Shown: positions 24,201-32,947 of the stretch, in pieces
Numbering within the stretch: position 1 is the stretch's first letter
Layout of the letters: every line of letters begins with the position of its first letter
Assembly (NCBI GenBank): GCA_050303335.1
Contig: JBNLBN010000005.1
Coordinates: 1-50,181, forward strand
DNA: 50,181 nucleotides
Origin: Bilamarchaeum sp050303335
GTDB taxonomy: Archaea > Micrarchaeota > Micrarchaeia > Anstonellales > Bilamarchaeaceae
Direction: 5' to 3'
Notes under the pieces: model-generated
Told to the model about the DNA's origin: nothing
Database searches by the model: none
Seen by the model: the letters and a program-made list of their open reading frames with translations, nothing else
Translations under genes and position numbers: made by a program

Positions 24201-25175
24201 ATGAAAAGAGTTGTCTCTGCTAAACGACCTAATACTACAAGAAGATTACTTGGATTAGGAATTTTGTCCTCGGCAATAGCAGTATCAGCAATAAATCCCC
24301 CATACCCCACATGTTCTGAAGACTATCTTCTTGTTGAAAGCGTAGACCGATCCAAAGATGGGAAGATGATCATCGAAACCACTTACAAGGAATGTTTCGC
24401 AGAAAGTTCCGGATACCGGATAACAAAGGACAGGTCAGTAACAGGAATAATTACTTCGAAAATCGGCAATGCGGATGTTGTTGAAGTGAGAGGGAAGATG
24501 GAAAAAACCTATGTGAAGGAAAGGAATGCAAGGCCCCTGCCAAGGATATCTCCGGACGGTCTTGTAGAAATCGCAAAAAACAAAAAAGTATTAGTATTCG
24601 GAGAGATTCACAATGTGAGCGAGGACGATGACCTGTTTTTCCTAATGCTGCCCAAACTAAAGGAAATCGGCTTTACTGCTCTCGGGATTGAAGGCCCGAC
24701 GGATAGCCAGGAAATCGCCCAAAACGTTTATGATGATCCGAGCCTGGAAAATCTCAAAAAGTATAATGCGGTCAAATACAACAAAGATCCAGGCAGTGCC
24801 GTCGTTTATACACCTGATGCCCTACCAATTATCAAAGCAAAAAAATCCGGCTTAGGGATTTTCCTATATGATCTGCCTGCTGCCCACGAGGACCACAGCA
24901 ATCCCCAAATCGTCTATTCAAAAGAGAGAGAAGAATATTCAGGTTCCATGATAGAAAATCAAGTAAAAAATGGGAGCAGAATGGTTGTCTTTTGCGGGGC
25001 CGCACATGCCCAGCTATCGCCCAATTACTACAATAAAAAGAGTAATCACAAGGCTATAAAGGCTCCAAAAACACTGGCACAGATCCTAAAGGAAAAATTG
25101 GGGCCTGAAAATGTTCTCTCTGTAGATACAACTGGCTGCAGACATTCCTTCATTGATTATTGTATCGAAAAGTAA
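24201..25175 (+). CDS. Secreted ChaN/EreA-like protein
   Basis: 324 residues. The N-terminus has a twin-arginine-like leader (TTRRLLGLGILSSAIAVSAI), suggesting export, possibly by Tat. The conserved core starts near 128: KVLVFGEIHNVSEDD (G-E-x-H), then GFTALGIEGP, and later VVFCGAAHAQ (G-x-x-H). This G-E-x-H...G-x-x-H layout is typical of the erythromycin-esterase/ChaN/TraB superfamily, whose members are metal-dependent hydrolases or haem-binding proteins. A cysteine pair may be present near the C-terminus (Cys in TTGCRH and DYCIEK). No operon partner. Substrate unknown. Confidence 0.65.
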   Translation: MKRVVSAKRPNTTRRLLGLGILSSAIAVSAINPPYPTCSEDYLLVESVDRSKDGKMIIETTYKECFAESSGYRITKDRSVTGIITSKIGNADVVEVRGKMEKTYVKERNARPLPRISPDGLVEIAKNKKVLVFGEIHNVSEDDDLFFLMLPKLKEIGFTALGIEGPTDSQEIAQNVYDDPSLENLKKYNAVKYNKDPGSAVVYTPDALPIIKAKKSGLGIFLYDLPAAHEDHSNPQIVYSKEREEYSGSMIENQVKNGSRMVVFCGAAHAQLSPNYYNKKSNHKAIKAPKTLAQILKEKLGPENVLSVDTTGCRHSFIDYCIEK

Positions 25176-25193
25176 AAAGAAAAAAATGCTTTT

Positions 25194-26657
25194 TCAGCAT
25201 TTGTTCGGATGATCCTCGCACCACCAGTCAGGTTTCCCGTCATGGTCAGAGTCTACATCAGGCTGGGAACTGTTCTCGCCCGGCAGGGCTACTGTACCGT
25301 CAACCTGGCAGTCTGATGCCCAACCTGTCTGGCTCATCCAGACATTAAGGGTACCCGGCGTCATTCCGTGCTCGGATTCGCCCTGGTTGTTTCCAGGCTT
25401 GCAGTAGAGCACCTGTGCAACAGAACATCCGTATGTGTCTGCACCAGTGAATTCCGTTGGTCCGTTCTCGTCGTAGATGACGCCTCCCGGTCCAAGGTAG
25501 TAGTGGCCAGCGCTTACGTCTGTTATCTCATCCGGAACTGTTCCCGGACAAAGGTCATCCTCGTCAGGTACGCCGTCTCCATCGTCATCGTCAGGAGCCA
25601 ACAGAAGCTGCAGGTATCCTCCTCCTGGGACGCTGGTAGCTGAGAGCTGCATGCCGGAAGCCGTGTCATTGAGCAGGTTCCAGTTTCCGCTAAATTCCTT
25701 TCTCCAGAGTTCGATCATATCCTCGCTATAGCCGTTTTGCTCATCGGCATTCCACTGCAGTGTAAGCGAGTCTATTGAAACCTCTGAGAGGCTCCAGTAG
25801 TTGTCGATTGCAACTCCCATGTCATTGAATTTCTCAAAGCCTTCGGGCGGGGATAGTGCAAGCCATGCCAGGTAGTAGTTTTCTCCGGATCCAGATGTGG
25901 AATCCACCATGGAGATGGTTGCATACTGTTCACTTCCATAGACATTGCCGAGTATGACATTCGACAATGTGACCGAGGATCCAGTATCAACATGCGTGAC
26001 ATTGATGAGTCTGGGTCCGTCAAAGAATTCCGTATCGCTTACCGTGACGCTCGAATCAACTACGTTCAGACTATACGGATAATTGTAGTCGAAGAGGGAA
26101 TCGCTTATGGTAATGTCATCAGCACCATAGAGCTGCATACCAACGTCGGCCTTCCTTATCTCGTTGTTTACATAGTTGTTTCTTGCCCCGCCGTTCTGCG
26201 TGATTCCGCTTATGGCCCTCGGGTTCCAGTTCCCCTCGTAGAGCCGGTTGTCTATGAAGTTGCTGTCATTTACAAAAACAAGCTGTATGTGGTTGTTGTT
26301 GTTGTGGAGGGTATTGTTGATGAGGTTGAATGATGTACCTCTGGTCATGGATATTCCAACTGCCTCCGTATACACATTGCAATTCTGGATCGTAACATTT
26401 GACAGAACAGTAGTTCCCGGAACGCCGACATGAATGCCTATTCCGTAATCCCCGTCAGATATGGAGTAGCCGTCGCAGTCAAGCATAACATCGGATGTTT
26501 GTATATCTATACATACGTTAAAACCAGAATGTGTCAGATTATTAGTGAGACTATACTCACCAGGAGCCGTAATTAACTGGCAGCTGCTGATTCCAGTAGC
26601 TGCGAAAGTGACTGATCCGGCCATCAGGAGGATGGCCAAAACAAATATGGGGCGCAT
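25194..26657 (-). CDS. Secreted beta-helix protein with calcium-binding TSP3-like segment
   Basis: 487 residues from the ATG at 26657, chosen because the TATA box TTTATATA (26681-26688) is centred 27 bases upstream. Signal peptide MRPIFVLAILLMAGSVTFAA. Residues about 25-260 form a right-handed beta-helix of NosD/CASH type (for example NVTIQNCNVYTEAVGISM and NNYVNNEIRKADVGMQLYG), with many N-x-S/T glycosylation sequons. A fibronectin-like region follows. The calcium motif DDDDGDGVPDEDDLCPGT (about 353-370) resembles thrombospondin type 3, and a second D-rich motif precedes the C-terminal Cys. A surface carbohydrate-binding or lyase role is possible; no catalytic site identified. Confidence 0.8.
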   Translation of the reverse strand: MRPIFVLAILLMAGSVTFAATGISSCQLITAPGEYSLTNNLTHSGFNVCIDIQTSDVMLDCDGYSISDGDYGIGIHVGVPGTTVLSNVTIQNCNVYTEAVGISMTRGTSFNLINNTLHNNNNHIQLVFVNDSNFIDNRLYEGNWNPRAISGITQNGGARNNYVNNEIRKADVGMQLYGADDITISDSLFDYNYPYSLNVVDSSVTVSDTEFFDGPRLINVTHVDTGSSVTLSNVILGNVYGSEQYATISMVDSTSGSGENYYLAWLALSPPEGFEKFNDMGVAIDNYWSLSEVSIDSLTLQWNADEQNGYSEDMIELWRKEFSGNWNLLNDTASGMQLSATSVPGGGYLQLLLAPDDDDGDGVPDEDDLCPGTVPDEITDVSAGHYYLGPGGVIYDENGPTEFTGADTYGCSVAQVLYCKPGNNQGESEHGMTPGTLNVWMSQTGWASDCQVDGTVALPGENSSQPDVDSDHDGKPDWWCEDHPNKC

Positions 26658-26801
26658 GCGCAAAAAATCAGATGCCCTATATATAAATATTATGCCGTTT
26701 TTTACCTGCAATTACCATCCAGGACAGCAAAATATGAAAATTTTACCAAAAAATCTGATTTGGGCAGGCGATTTTAAGAATTCACCACCGATCCATTAGT
26801 C

Positions 26802-27326
26802 ATGAAGGAATTGATAAAAGCGCTGAAATCCCGTTTCGAGACGAATATGTACAGGCACAAAGGATTGAAATGGGAGAATGTGCTGGCAAGGCTGGATCAA
26901 GGGAAACTAAGGTCCCTGAATGAAATGGAAAGCACCGGAGGGGAACCTGATGTTATCGGCTTTGACAAGAAGACGGGGGAATTCCTATTTTTCGATTGTT
27001 CTGATGAGAGTCCAAAGGGCAGGAGGAGCCTGTGTTACGACCGTGAAGCCATGGATTCAAGAAAAGAGCACAAGCCGAAGAACAATGCCATTGATATGGC
27101 AAAATCGATGGGAATCGAGATCCTGAGCGAGGAGCAGTACCTGGAACTCCAGGCTCTTTTTGAATTCGACAAAAAGACCTCAAGCTGGGTGAAGACGCCT
27201 ACCGGGATCAGGAAGCTTGGAGGGGCGATCTTCTGCGACCGCCGCTATGGAAGGGTCTTCACATATCACAATGGTGCAGAATCCTATTATGCTGCGCGTG
27301 GCTTCCGAGGTTCATTGAGGGTCTGA
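26802..27326 (+). CDS. DUF4256 family protein
   Basis: 174 residues spanning the whole family. Highly conserved stretches recognised from bacterial members are SLNEMESTGGEPDVIGFD, FFDCSDESPKGRRSLCYDRE, EHKPKNNA and the C-terminal HNGAESYYAARGFRGSLRV. The function of the family is unknown; the strictly kept Cys, Asp and Arg residues suggest an enzyme. Bacterial-like conservation over the full length in an archaeal context suggests transfer. A TATA-like GATTTTAAG about 27 bases upstream predicts a leaderless message. Confidence 0.85.
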   Translation: MKELIKALKSRFETNMYRHKGLKWENVLARLDQGKLRSLNEMESTGGEPDVIGFDKKTGEFLFFDCSDESPKGRRSLCYDREAMDSRKEHKPKNNAIDMAKSMGIEILSEEQYLELQALFEFDKKTSSWVKTPTGIRKLGGAIFCDRRYGRVFTYHNGAESYYAARGFRGSLRV

Positions 27327-27401
27327 CCGGGTAATCAAGCATGGATCTGTTTTAGGCTAAGCTTAAATATATCAAAAAACATATATACAACGGGTGGGAA
27401 T

Positions 27402-27908
27402 ATGCATTTAGGCATGAAAAAGGTACAAGACAAGGAAACTGGAAACGGTTCAGCCAGTGCTGCTTTCAATTCCCATAGCCAAAAAACTGCAGTTGAAAGA
27501 ATTGAACTGATTGAAGGCTTGAAAGATCCAGATCCTAAAGTCCGGATACGAAATGCTCGAATTTCAAAGAAATATGACGGTTGCCAGGCGATACTGGTTG
27601 ATGCCCTTGAAAGGGAAGATGACCGTGAGGTAAAAATCGCACTTCTCAAAGCCCTTGATCATTCAGGAGAAAAAGTTGCCATGGATGATTGTATCAGCAG
27701 CGGGTTCGATGCTATTCTGAAGGTAATTAATGAAAATATCTCTGATCCGGAAATGGTCGCACTGGGCTTGAATGCGTTAAGATGGACAGAAACGATCGAG
27801 AACCTTGGAAGGACTGCTGACCGGATCGTTACGGAAAAAAACGGACAGTTTCCTGAAAGTGCCGCAATTGCACGGAGATTCTGGATGGATTTGTATACAT
27901 CTGATTAA
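27402..27908 (+). CDS. Small HEAT-like helical-repeat protein
   Basis: 168 residues. After a polar N-terminus of about 30 residues, the rest is helical with two or three HEAT-like units (for example RIELIEGLKDPDPKVRIRNARI and ILVDALEREDDREVKIALLKAL). A TATA-like TTAAATATA lies near 27363-27371; the ATG at 27402 or at 27414 could be the start. It overlaps the HD-GYP gene tail-to-tail by 4 bases. Third helical-repeat protein in the window; partner unknown. Confidence 0.65.
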   Translation: MHLGMKKVQDKETGNGSASAAFNSHSQKTAVERIELIEGLKDPDPKVRIRNARISKKYDGCQAILVDALEREDDREVKIALLKALDHSGEKVAMDDCISSGFDAILKVINENISDPEMVALGLNALRWTETIENLGRTADRIVTEKNGQFPESAAIARRFWMDLYTSD

Positions 27909-28768
27909 GGGGTACCGCCGCCACTCTCAATTATCTCCGAAAGCCTGCCGACGAATTCCCTGCTCTGGTATATCCCGGTGACGATGAATGTTGCCAGTTC
28001 CCCGTTGAATTGCGTATTGATCATGGCCTTTAGCCTTTCGACAATCGTTGCAATATTTGCTGGCGGCCCCGTGTGGTATATCCTTTCCGATGCCATTGCG
28101 TCGATGCTGTCTGCCAGATTTGCTATCCTTATCCCTATATGCATCTGGCTTGCAGGCCGTCCTGAAGGATATCCCCCGCCCCCGAATTGTTCGTGGTGAT
28201 ATCTTGCAATATCCACTACTAAGGGAAGCTCTCCAAGCACCCTGGATAATATCTCCCCACTATATTCGACATGCTTATTGATTCTCTTCTTTGTCTTATC
28301 CGGAAGTTTCCCCCTTCTGCGAAGTAATTTCGGGTCAATTGCGCATTTTCCAATGTCATGGATCAATAACCCGAGGTTTACATGCGCCCTTTCCGCCTCA
28401 TCGACATATCCTATCATCAGCTGGCCATAATCCATTGTCCGGTACTGGTGTCCATAAATAGTATAGCCGCATCTTTCAGCAATGTCAAGCAAAGGCATGA
28501 TTATATCAGCGGTTTCCCGCACCCTCCTCTCACTCAATCCGCACTGGCGGGCAAGCTGCTTGTATGTATCATTAAATTTTTCATACATCCTGTTCCTGTT
28601 GGCGATCAGACCTCCAGCATCATTCCCGAAGTCGTACGCCTGAATTTTTTCAATCTTTTTGCACAATTCAGGTTTAAGCTTTAGGGAATCCAGAATGTAT
28701 CCTAGCCGTGACTCATCGCCGGCAAGCCATCTGGCTGAATTCCTGCTGAGGCCTCTGGTTGTTCGCAT
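27905..28768 (-). CDS. HD-GYP domain phosphohydrolase
   Basis: 287 residues from the ATG at 28768, preceded by GGTGGGG; a GTG at 28783 would add five. Counting from that GTG, the HD-GYP signature is complete: His134, HDIGK (142-146), Asp150-Pro151, His171, HHEQFGGGGYP (196-206) and LADSIDA with Asp225/Asp228. In bacteria this family hydrolyses cyclic di-GMP or related nucleotides. The N-terminal 120 residues are helical and carry no receiver domain. No diguanylate cyclase is visible here, so the substrate is open. Cytoplasmic. Confidence 0.88.
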   Translation of the reverse strand: MRTTRGLSRNSARWLAGDESRLGYILDSLKLKPELCKKIEKIQAYDFGNDAGGLIANRNRMYEKFNDTYKQLARQCGLSERRVRETADIIMPLLDIAERCGYTIYGHQYRTMDYGQLMIGYVDEAERAHVNLGLLIHDIGKCAIDPKLLRRRGKLPDKTKKRINKHVEYSGEILSRVLGELPLVVDIARYHHEQFGGGGYPSGRPASQMHIGIRIANLADSIDAMASERIYHTGPPANIATIVERLKAMINTQFNGELATFIVTGIYQSREFVGRLSEIIESGGGTP

Positions 28769-28960
28769 TGTAAAATTCCCCACCTGTTATACATTAATGT
28801 TATGTGTGGTTAAATTTATAAATAAATATTCCAAAAATAATAATTATAAATATCCTCATTCTTGTCATAATGTAAGATTTTCAGTTGATCCAGTCAATAT
28901 ACTCAATTTTTTCCATATTTAAACACTATATTTATAAAAACTACATTCAAAATAACTGTC

Positions 28961-29626
28961 ATGGCAGAAACGGCTTCAAAGCATTCAGAAAAACCCAGGC
29001 CCTCATTTGTGAGGGAAAAGAGGCTTTCTGCATTCGAGTTTACTTTGATTGCTGACAGGATTGCAACTACCTATGATCCCTTCGATGTCCTGGGGATTTT
29101 CCCAAATGCAAGCCCATTCGACATTCAGACTGCATATGTGCGATCCCTTCAGGCAATTTCCCCGAAGAACATCCCGGATTCCTATAATTTCGTCCACCAA
29201 AGGCTGAAGGCCAAGGTGATCAGCGCATACAGGTCTCTAATTAGGGGAAAAAATCCGTACGACAATGTAAAAATCATGGCAAGGGACATCCTAGAAGAGC
29301 TGAAAGAGAAACTTAGGAATTCCGGAATGGAAATAAACGACCGGAACCTCATAATGTCAGCATGTGCTATGGTGAGCATAGTCGGTTCCACCCAGACCGC
29401 TTGGCATGATTTTGGATCTGATTTTACAAGCCATCTGCGGACAGTGCTTATTGCATACGAGAACGGTCCTGAGGGCCTGCCGGATTCAAGCGAACTTGTC
29501 GAGCGGCTCACTGAAGCTGCAGCATATCTTCATATCCACGGAATAAATTCCAGAAAGGAGCGCTGGATGTTCAGCCGGATGTACTCTCTTGAATCATTCT
29601 GCAACCAAAATGACATCTACTCCTAG
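28961..29626 (+). CDS. Protein with degenerate J-domain-like N-terminus
   Basis: 221 residues. Residues 38-95 resemble a J-domain (YDPFDVLGIFPNASPFDIQTAY, and a later AKVISAYRSL helix) but the HPD tripeptide needed to stimulate Hsp70 is missing; the loop reads SPKNIPDS. The C-terminal half is helical and unrecognised. A TATA box near 28930-28939 is about 27 bases before the ATG, so the message is leaderless. Single gene, with no dnaK or grpE neighbours. Co-chaperone relation is inferred from the fold pattern only. Confidence 0.6.
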   Translation: MAETASKHSEKPRPSFVREKRLSAFEFTLIADRIATTYDPFDVLGIFPNASPFDIQTAYVRSLQAISPKNIPDSYNFVHQRLKAKVISAYRSLIRGKNPYDNVKIMARDILEELKEKLRNSGMEINDRNLIMSACAMVSIVGSTQTAWHDFGSDFTSHLRTVLIAYENGPEGLPDSSELVERLTEAAAYLHIHGINSRKERWMFSRMYSLESFCNQNDIYS

Positions 29627-29639
29627 GTGAAAATCAACT

Positions 29640-30518
29640 TCAATCCTGGTATATCGTACTGTAGCTTCCAATCACCCGAAGGAACGCGGACATCTTTGTC
29701 AACTGCTCAAGCATATCCCTGATGTGGGGCTCCTTGGCATCTCCTTCGAAATCAATGTGGAAGACGTATTCCCAGGGTTTTTCCTTGGTGGGGCGTGAAT
29801 TGATGCTGGTCATGTTGACTCCTGCCTGTGCGATCGCCCCAAGTATGGTATGCAGTGCACCCGATTCATGGTGAAGCCCGACTACCATAGAAGTTTTATG
29901 GTCTTTTCTCCCGTTGACAAGTTCCCGCATCTCAGCCTCGTATTCCTGGGGAGTGATAATCAGGAACCGTGTTATGTTGTCCTTTTTATCCTCAATGGAT
30001 GTGGCAACTATCCTCATTCCATATATCCTGGCTGCTTCCTCGCTTGCAATCGCTGCTCCATCAAGAATCCTCTTTTCCTTTATCATCTTCACAGCAGCGG
30101 CAGTGTTGTGGTGCTGGACGGCTTCGTAGCCCATCGTGTCTATGTATCCCCTGCTCTGAGCAAGCGCCTGAGGGTGGGAATAAACCCTCCTTATATGCGC
30201 AGGATCGGTTTCCGGATTGATAATCAGAGAATGATGGATGTTCACGAAAACTTCGGCCAATGCGACTACGCTGTGTTTAAGCAGGAGGTCATATACGTGG
30301 TTCACAGTTCCTTCAGTTGAATTCTCGACTGGTACAAGCGCCAGTTTCGATTCCTTCGAATCAAGGGCTTCGAAAGCATGCTTGAAGTCGCGCCTCGGTA
30401 TCGTCTTTACTCCTGGTATTGCCTTTTTGAGGGCAAGTTCTGCATATGCCCCCCTTTCTCCGGGAAAGGCAGCTGCAATTCTTTTCGGTCTTGGTGTTAT
30501 CGGATATGTTAATGTCAT
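29640..30518 (-). CDS. pheA: Prephenate dehydratase with ACT domain
   Basis: 292 residues from the ATG at 30518; a TTG at 30536 would add six. Converts prephenate to phenylpyruvate in phenylalanine synthesis. The two-lobe dehydratase domain has the FPGERGAYAE start, VPVENSTEGTV, SHPQALAQ and the catalytic DNITRFLII (T-R-F). The C-terminal ACT domain (GALHTILGAIAQAGVNMTSI, then NSRPTK) should give allosteric feedback by Phe. No chorismate mutase domain is fused, as usual in archaea. No other aromatic pathway genes are in the window. Confidence 0.95.
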   Translation of the reverse strand: MTLTYPITPRPKRIAAAFPGERGAYAELALKKAIPGVKTIPRRDFKHAFEALDSKESKLALVPVENSTEGTVNHVYDLLLKHSVVALAEVFVNIHHSLIINPETDPAHIRRVYSHPQALAQSRGYIDTMGYEAVQHHNTAAAVKMIKEKRILDGAAIASEEAARIYGMRIVATSIEDKKDNITRFLIITPQEYEAEMRELVNGRKDHKTSMVVGLHHESGALHTILGAIAQAGVNMTSINSRPTKEKPWEYVFHIDFEGDAKEPHIRDMLEQLTKMSAFLRVIGSYSTIYQD

Positions 30519-30637
30519 ATTTATCACATTTTTCAAATTAAGGGGTTTTTTCTTCCGGGTTTTTCACGACCATCGAAAAAGCTTCTTTATTCCACTTTTT
30601 TTCAGGAGGTTTATTTCCCTTTGATTAGAAAACGCTA

Positions 30638-30694
30638 AAGCTAAACGCAAAGAAGAAGGAATCTTTGTTTGATATTTGTGATTTCATTTAGCTT
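30638..30694. repeat. Nested inverted repeat in a 235-base intergenic region
   Basis: AAGCTAAA (30638-30645) and TTTAGCTT (30687-30694) are perfect inverted 8-mers, enclosing a smaller CAAAGA/TCTTTG pair. It lies between the divergently placed pheA start and the 3' end of a repeat-protein gene. It could be an attenuator, small RNA or terminator; nothing else is seen in 30537-30752. Confidence 0.35.
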
Positions 30695-30752
30695 ACCAAA
30701 ACATATTCTGCAGGATAATTATTAAAAATATATGTTTCACATCAGAACATCT

Positions 30753-32051
30753 TTAACCATTATTTATCTTCCGGAATGCTTTCGGTTTCCCCTGGAATCC
30801 CTTCGGCAAGGGGAGTTTTTCCATCTCCCCTCTGCGTTTGTCAGTAGTAATCTCATAGAGTTTTGCCAGTCTGGGAGACGGTTCGCCGCATTTTCTGCCA
30901 ATCTCAACTACTGCATCCTGGATCTCGCGTATGTCGCGCCCCTGCGAAATCCGCCATTCAAGTATCATATTTGGCTGCAGGGCAATTTTTTCAATGGTCG
31001 TAAATGCAACAAGCGCCCTTGACGAGCCTATATCGTCTTCTAAATAAGGAAAGATCTCCTCCTTTATGATGTCTAACCCATCAATATCCCCAGCATATAC
31101 AAGCCCGGCACCAAGGTATGATCTGGCAAGCGGATCCCGTTCGCTTATTTTCCTGAGGGTGTCCAGATCACCAATTATTCCAAGGGCAACGTAAGCTCCG
31201 CATCTCTGCGCACATGTTCCATTCAGCCTTTCCAGGAAGGAATCACGCGCTTCATTGCCGCATATATTTGCTACCGAAGTGTAATTCGATATCAATTCGG
31301 ATATTTCATCTTCATCAGGACTCTCGAATGACGCTGCTAGAATGTCATCCACTCTTTGAAGGACAGCCGCTTTTATTTCCGGATGGCTGATGCCGTTATA
31401 TAATTCCACCGGATGCGAATCCATTGACCTGATGAGGATCTCCCTTGCCCGTTTATCATCTGGGTAATCGAATCTTGAAAGAGTATACACGTCCTCGTCT
31501 AGTATAGCAATCTCAAGTACTCTGGGATCATTGAAATCAGCAAGTGCCGTCTGGACACTCTCATTTTCAGGATCTGCCATGTATCTTAAAAGAAGATACT
31601 GCAAACCATCTTCACCGAAATGCCTTGCAACTCTTGTCAGTATTTTCTCAAATCCGTTCTCCTTAAGGGAGGAGAACATTCCCCTTCTTTCATTTTCCGG
31701 CATTCTTCCTGCAACGGCTTTAATATCACCAGCTAACAAATCCTCTTCAACAGTCCCGAAAAGACTGGCCCTTGCTCCTCTGAATTCCAAAAGATTTTCG
31801 TAGAAAAGTTCGATGTAGACCTGGTTGAAACCCGGCCTCCTGAATTCGCAGGATTTACAGAATTCGAGAAGTTCTGACCTGTACTCTCCCTCACGCACGA
31901 ATTCCCTGAACCGATCCCATTCATTAGATTTTACTTTGGAAGCGATGGCATGGAATGCATCATTCGGGATCTTCATGTTCTTTGCAGCATCCATCATTTG
32001 CGAAGCTGAACTGGCCTCCATGATGAGTCTCATTGAATCTGCGTCGGTCAT
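30753..32051 (-). CDS. Large helical-repeat protein, unknown function
   Basis: 432 residues, almost all predicted helix, with loose HEAT-like periodicity (for example HPEIKAAVLQRVDDILAASF and RCGAYVALGIIGDLDTLRKI). The C-terminal 30 residues are basic and Pro/Lys-rich (KLPLPKGFQGKPKAFRK). No catalytic motif or signal peptide. A TATA-like TTTAAAAT about 27 bases before the ATG predicts a leaderless message. It belongs to the group of solenoid proteins unusually frequent in this window; family not recognised. Confidence 0.7.
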   Translation of the reverse strand: MTDADSMRLIMEASSASQMMDAAKNMKIPNDAFHAIASKVKSNEWDRFREFVREGEYRSELLEFCKSCEFRRPGFNQVYIELFYENLLEFRGARASLFGTVEEDLLAGDIKAVAGRMPENERRGMFSSLKENGFEKILTRVARHFGEDGLQYLLLRYMADPENESVQTALADFNDPRVLEIAILDEDVYTLSRFDYPDDKRAREILIRSMDSHPVELYNGISHPEIKAAVLQRVDDILAASFESPDEDEISELISNYTSVANICGNEARDSFLERLNGTCAQRCGAYVALGIIGDLDTLRKISERDPLARSYLGAGLVYAGDIDGLDIIKEEIFPYLEDDIGSSRALVAFTTIEKIALQPNMILEWRISQGRDIREIQDAVVEIGRKCGEPSPRLAKLYEITTDKRRGEMEKLPLPKGFQGKPKAFRKINNG

Positions 32052-32116
32052 TGTTATAAAAAATGTCTAAAAGCCATTTTAAAGCTTTATAATTCCAACC
32101 GAATGAAATCATTCCA

Positions 32117-32947
32117 ATGATAGGGATACTGTTTGCCCTGGGTGCAGCGGCTGCCAATGGAATGGAGCTGCTTGTCCACAGGTACGTTTCAACAAAGGAG
32201 GATGATCTTGCCTATGCATGCATATGGATGCTTGCATGCTCCCTCTTCTTCCTTCCGCTTGCAGTTATCGATTACAGGCCTGTCGAGGATTATTACGCAT
32301 GGTTCCTTGTTCTTTTGTCATGCATCCTCTGGACAATGCTGAACCTCATCTATTTCAAGCAGTTTTCCGTGCTTGAGGTTTCATCAAGCGCGCCGCTTTC
32401 GAAAGTAAAGCTCATTTTCATACTGATCCTTTCGGCGGTGTTCCTGAACGAGCAGATGTCGTTTGAAAAAATCGCAGGAACAGCGCTCATTATCGGAGGG
32501 GCGTTCTTCTCATCAAGAGAAATCTCGCTCAAGGGACTTCACCTTTCTGTTGCATGCTCCCTCATCATGGCATCCGCATTCATCGTGGACAAGGCGCTAG
32601 TTGAATATTTCGCGCCCTCAGTCCTTGGATTCCTGCTGTTCTTCATCCCATCCCTGATGCTTGTTCCGTTCATCTACCGGAAACCTGGTGCTGTCCGGAA
32701 ACTGGTTACCGGAAGGCCGAAGGCCGTTGTAGCTGCTGCATTCTTCGCATCAGCAACATACTATCTCGTACTCAATGCATTCACCATGCTTGATGCCAGC
32801 GTGGTCCTTCCATTGATAGAATTAAGTACATTGTTCGCATTCATCGGAGGGGTGCTGATACTAAAGGAAAAAGAGAATCTCGCATACCGGTTCATAGGTG
32901 TCGTTCTCGTAATAGCAGGCGCTCTTATCATATCCTTGCAGAGCTGA
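32117..32947 (+). CDS. EamA/DMT-family membrane transporter
   Basis: 276 residues with ten predicted transmembrane helices in two homologous halves, each ending with the EamA-type pattern (FLNEQMSFEKIAGTALIIGG at about 112-131 and LKEKENLAYRFIGVVLVIAG near the C-terminus). Drug/metabolite exporters of this family move small metabolites; substrate unknown. The first ATG is about 27 bases after CTTTATAATT, so probably leaderless. It converges on the nuclease-like gene with a 20-base overlap. Confidence 0.88.
   Translation: MIGILFALGAAAANGMELLVHRYVSTKEDDLAYACIWMLACSLFFLPLAVIDYRPVEDYYAWFLVLLSCILWTMLNLIYFKQFSVLEVSSSAPLSKVKLIFILILSAVFLNEQMSFEKIAGTALIIGGAFFSSREISLKGLHLSVACSLIMASAFIVDKALVEYFAPSVLGFLLFFIPSLMLVPFIYRKPGAVRKLVTGRPKAVVAAAFFASATYYLVLNAFTMLDASVVLPLIELSTLFAFIGGVLILKEKENLAYRFIGVVLVIAGALIISLQS

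Noticed and set aside
26658..26711. Longer start for the beta-helix protein.
   Set aside because: Those codons lie upstream of the transcription start predicted from the TATA box and would bury the signal peptide.
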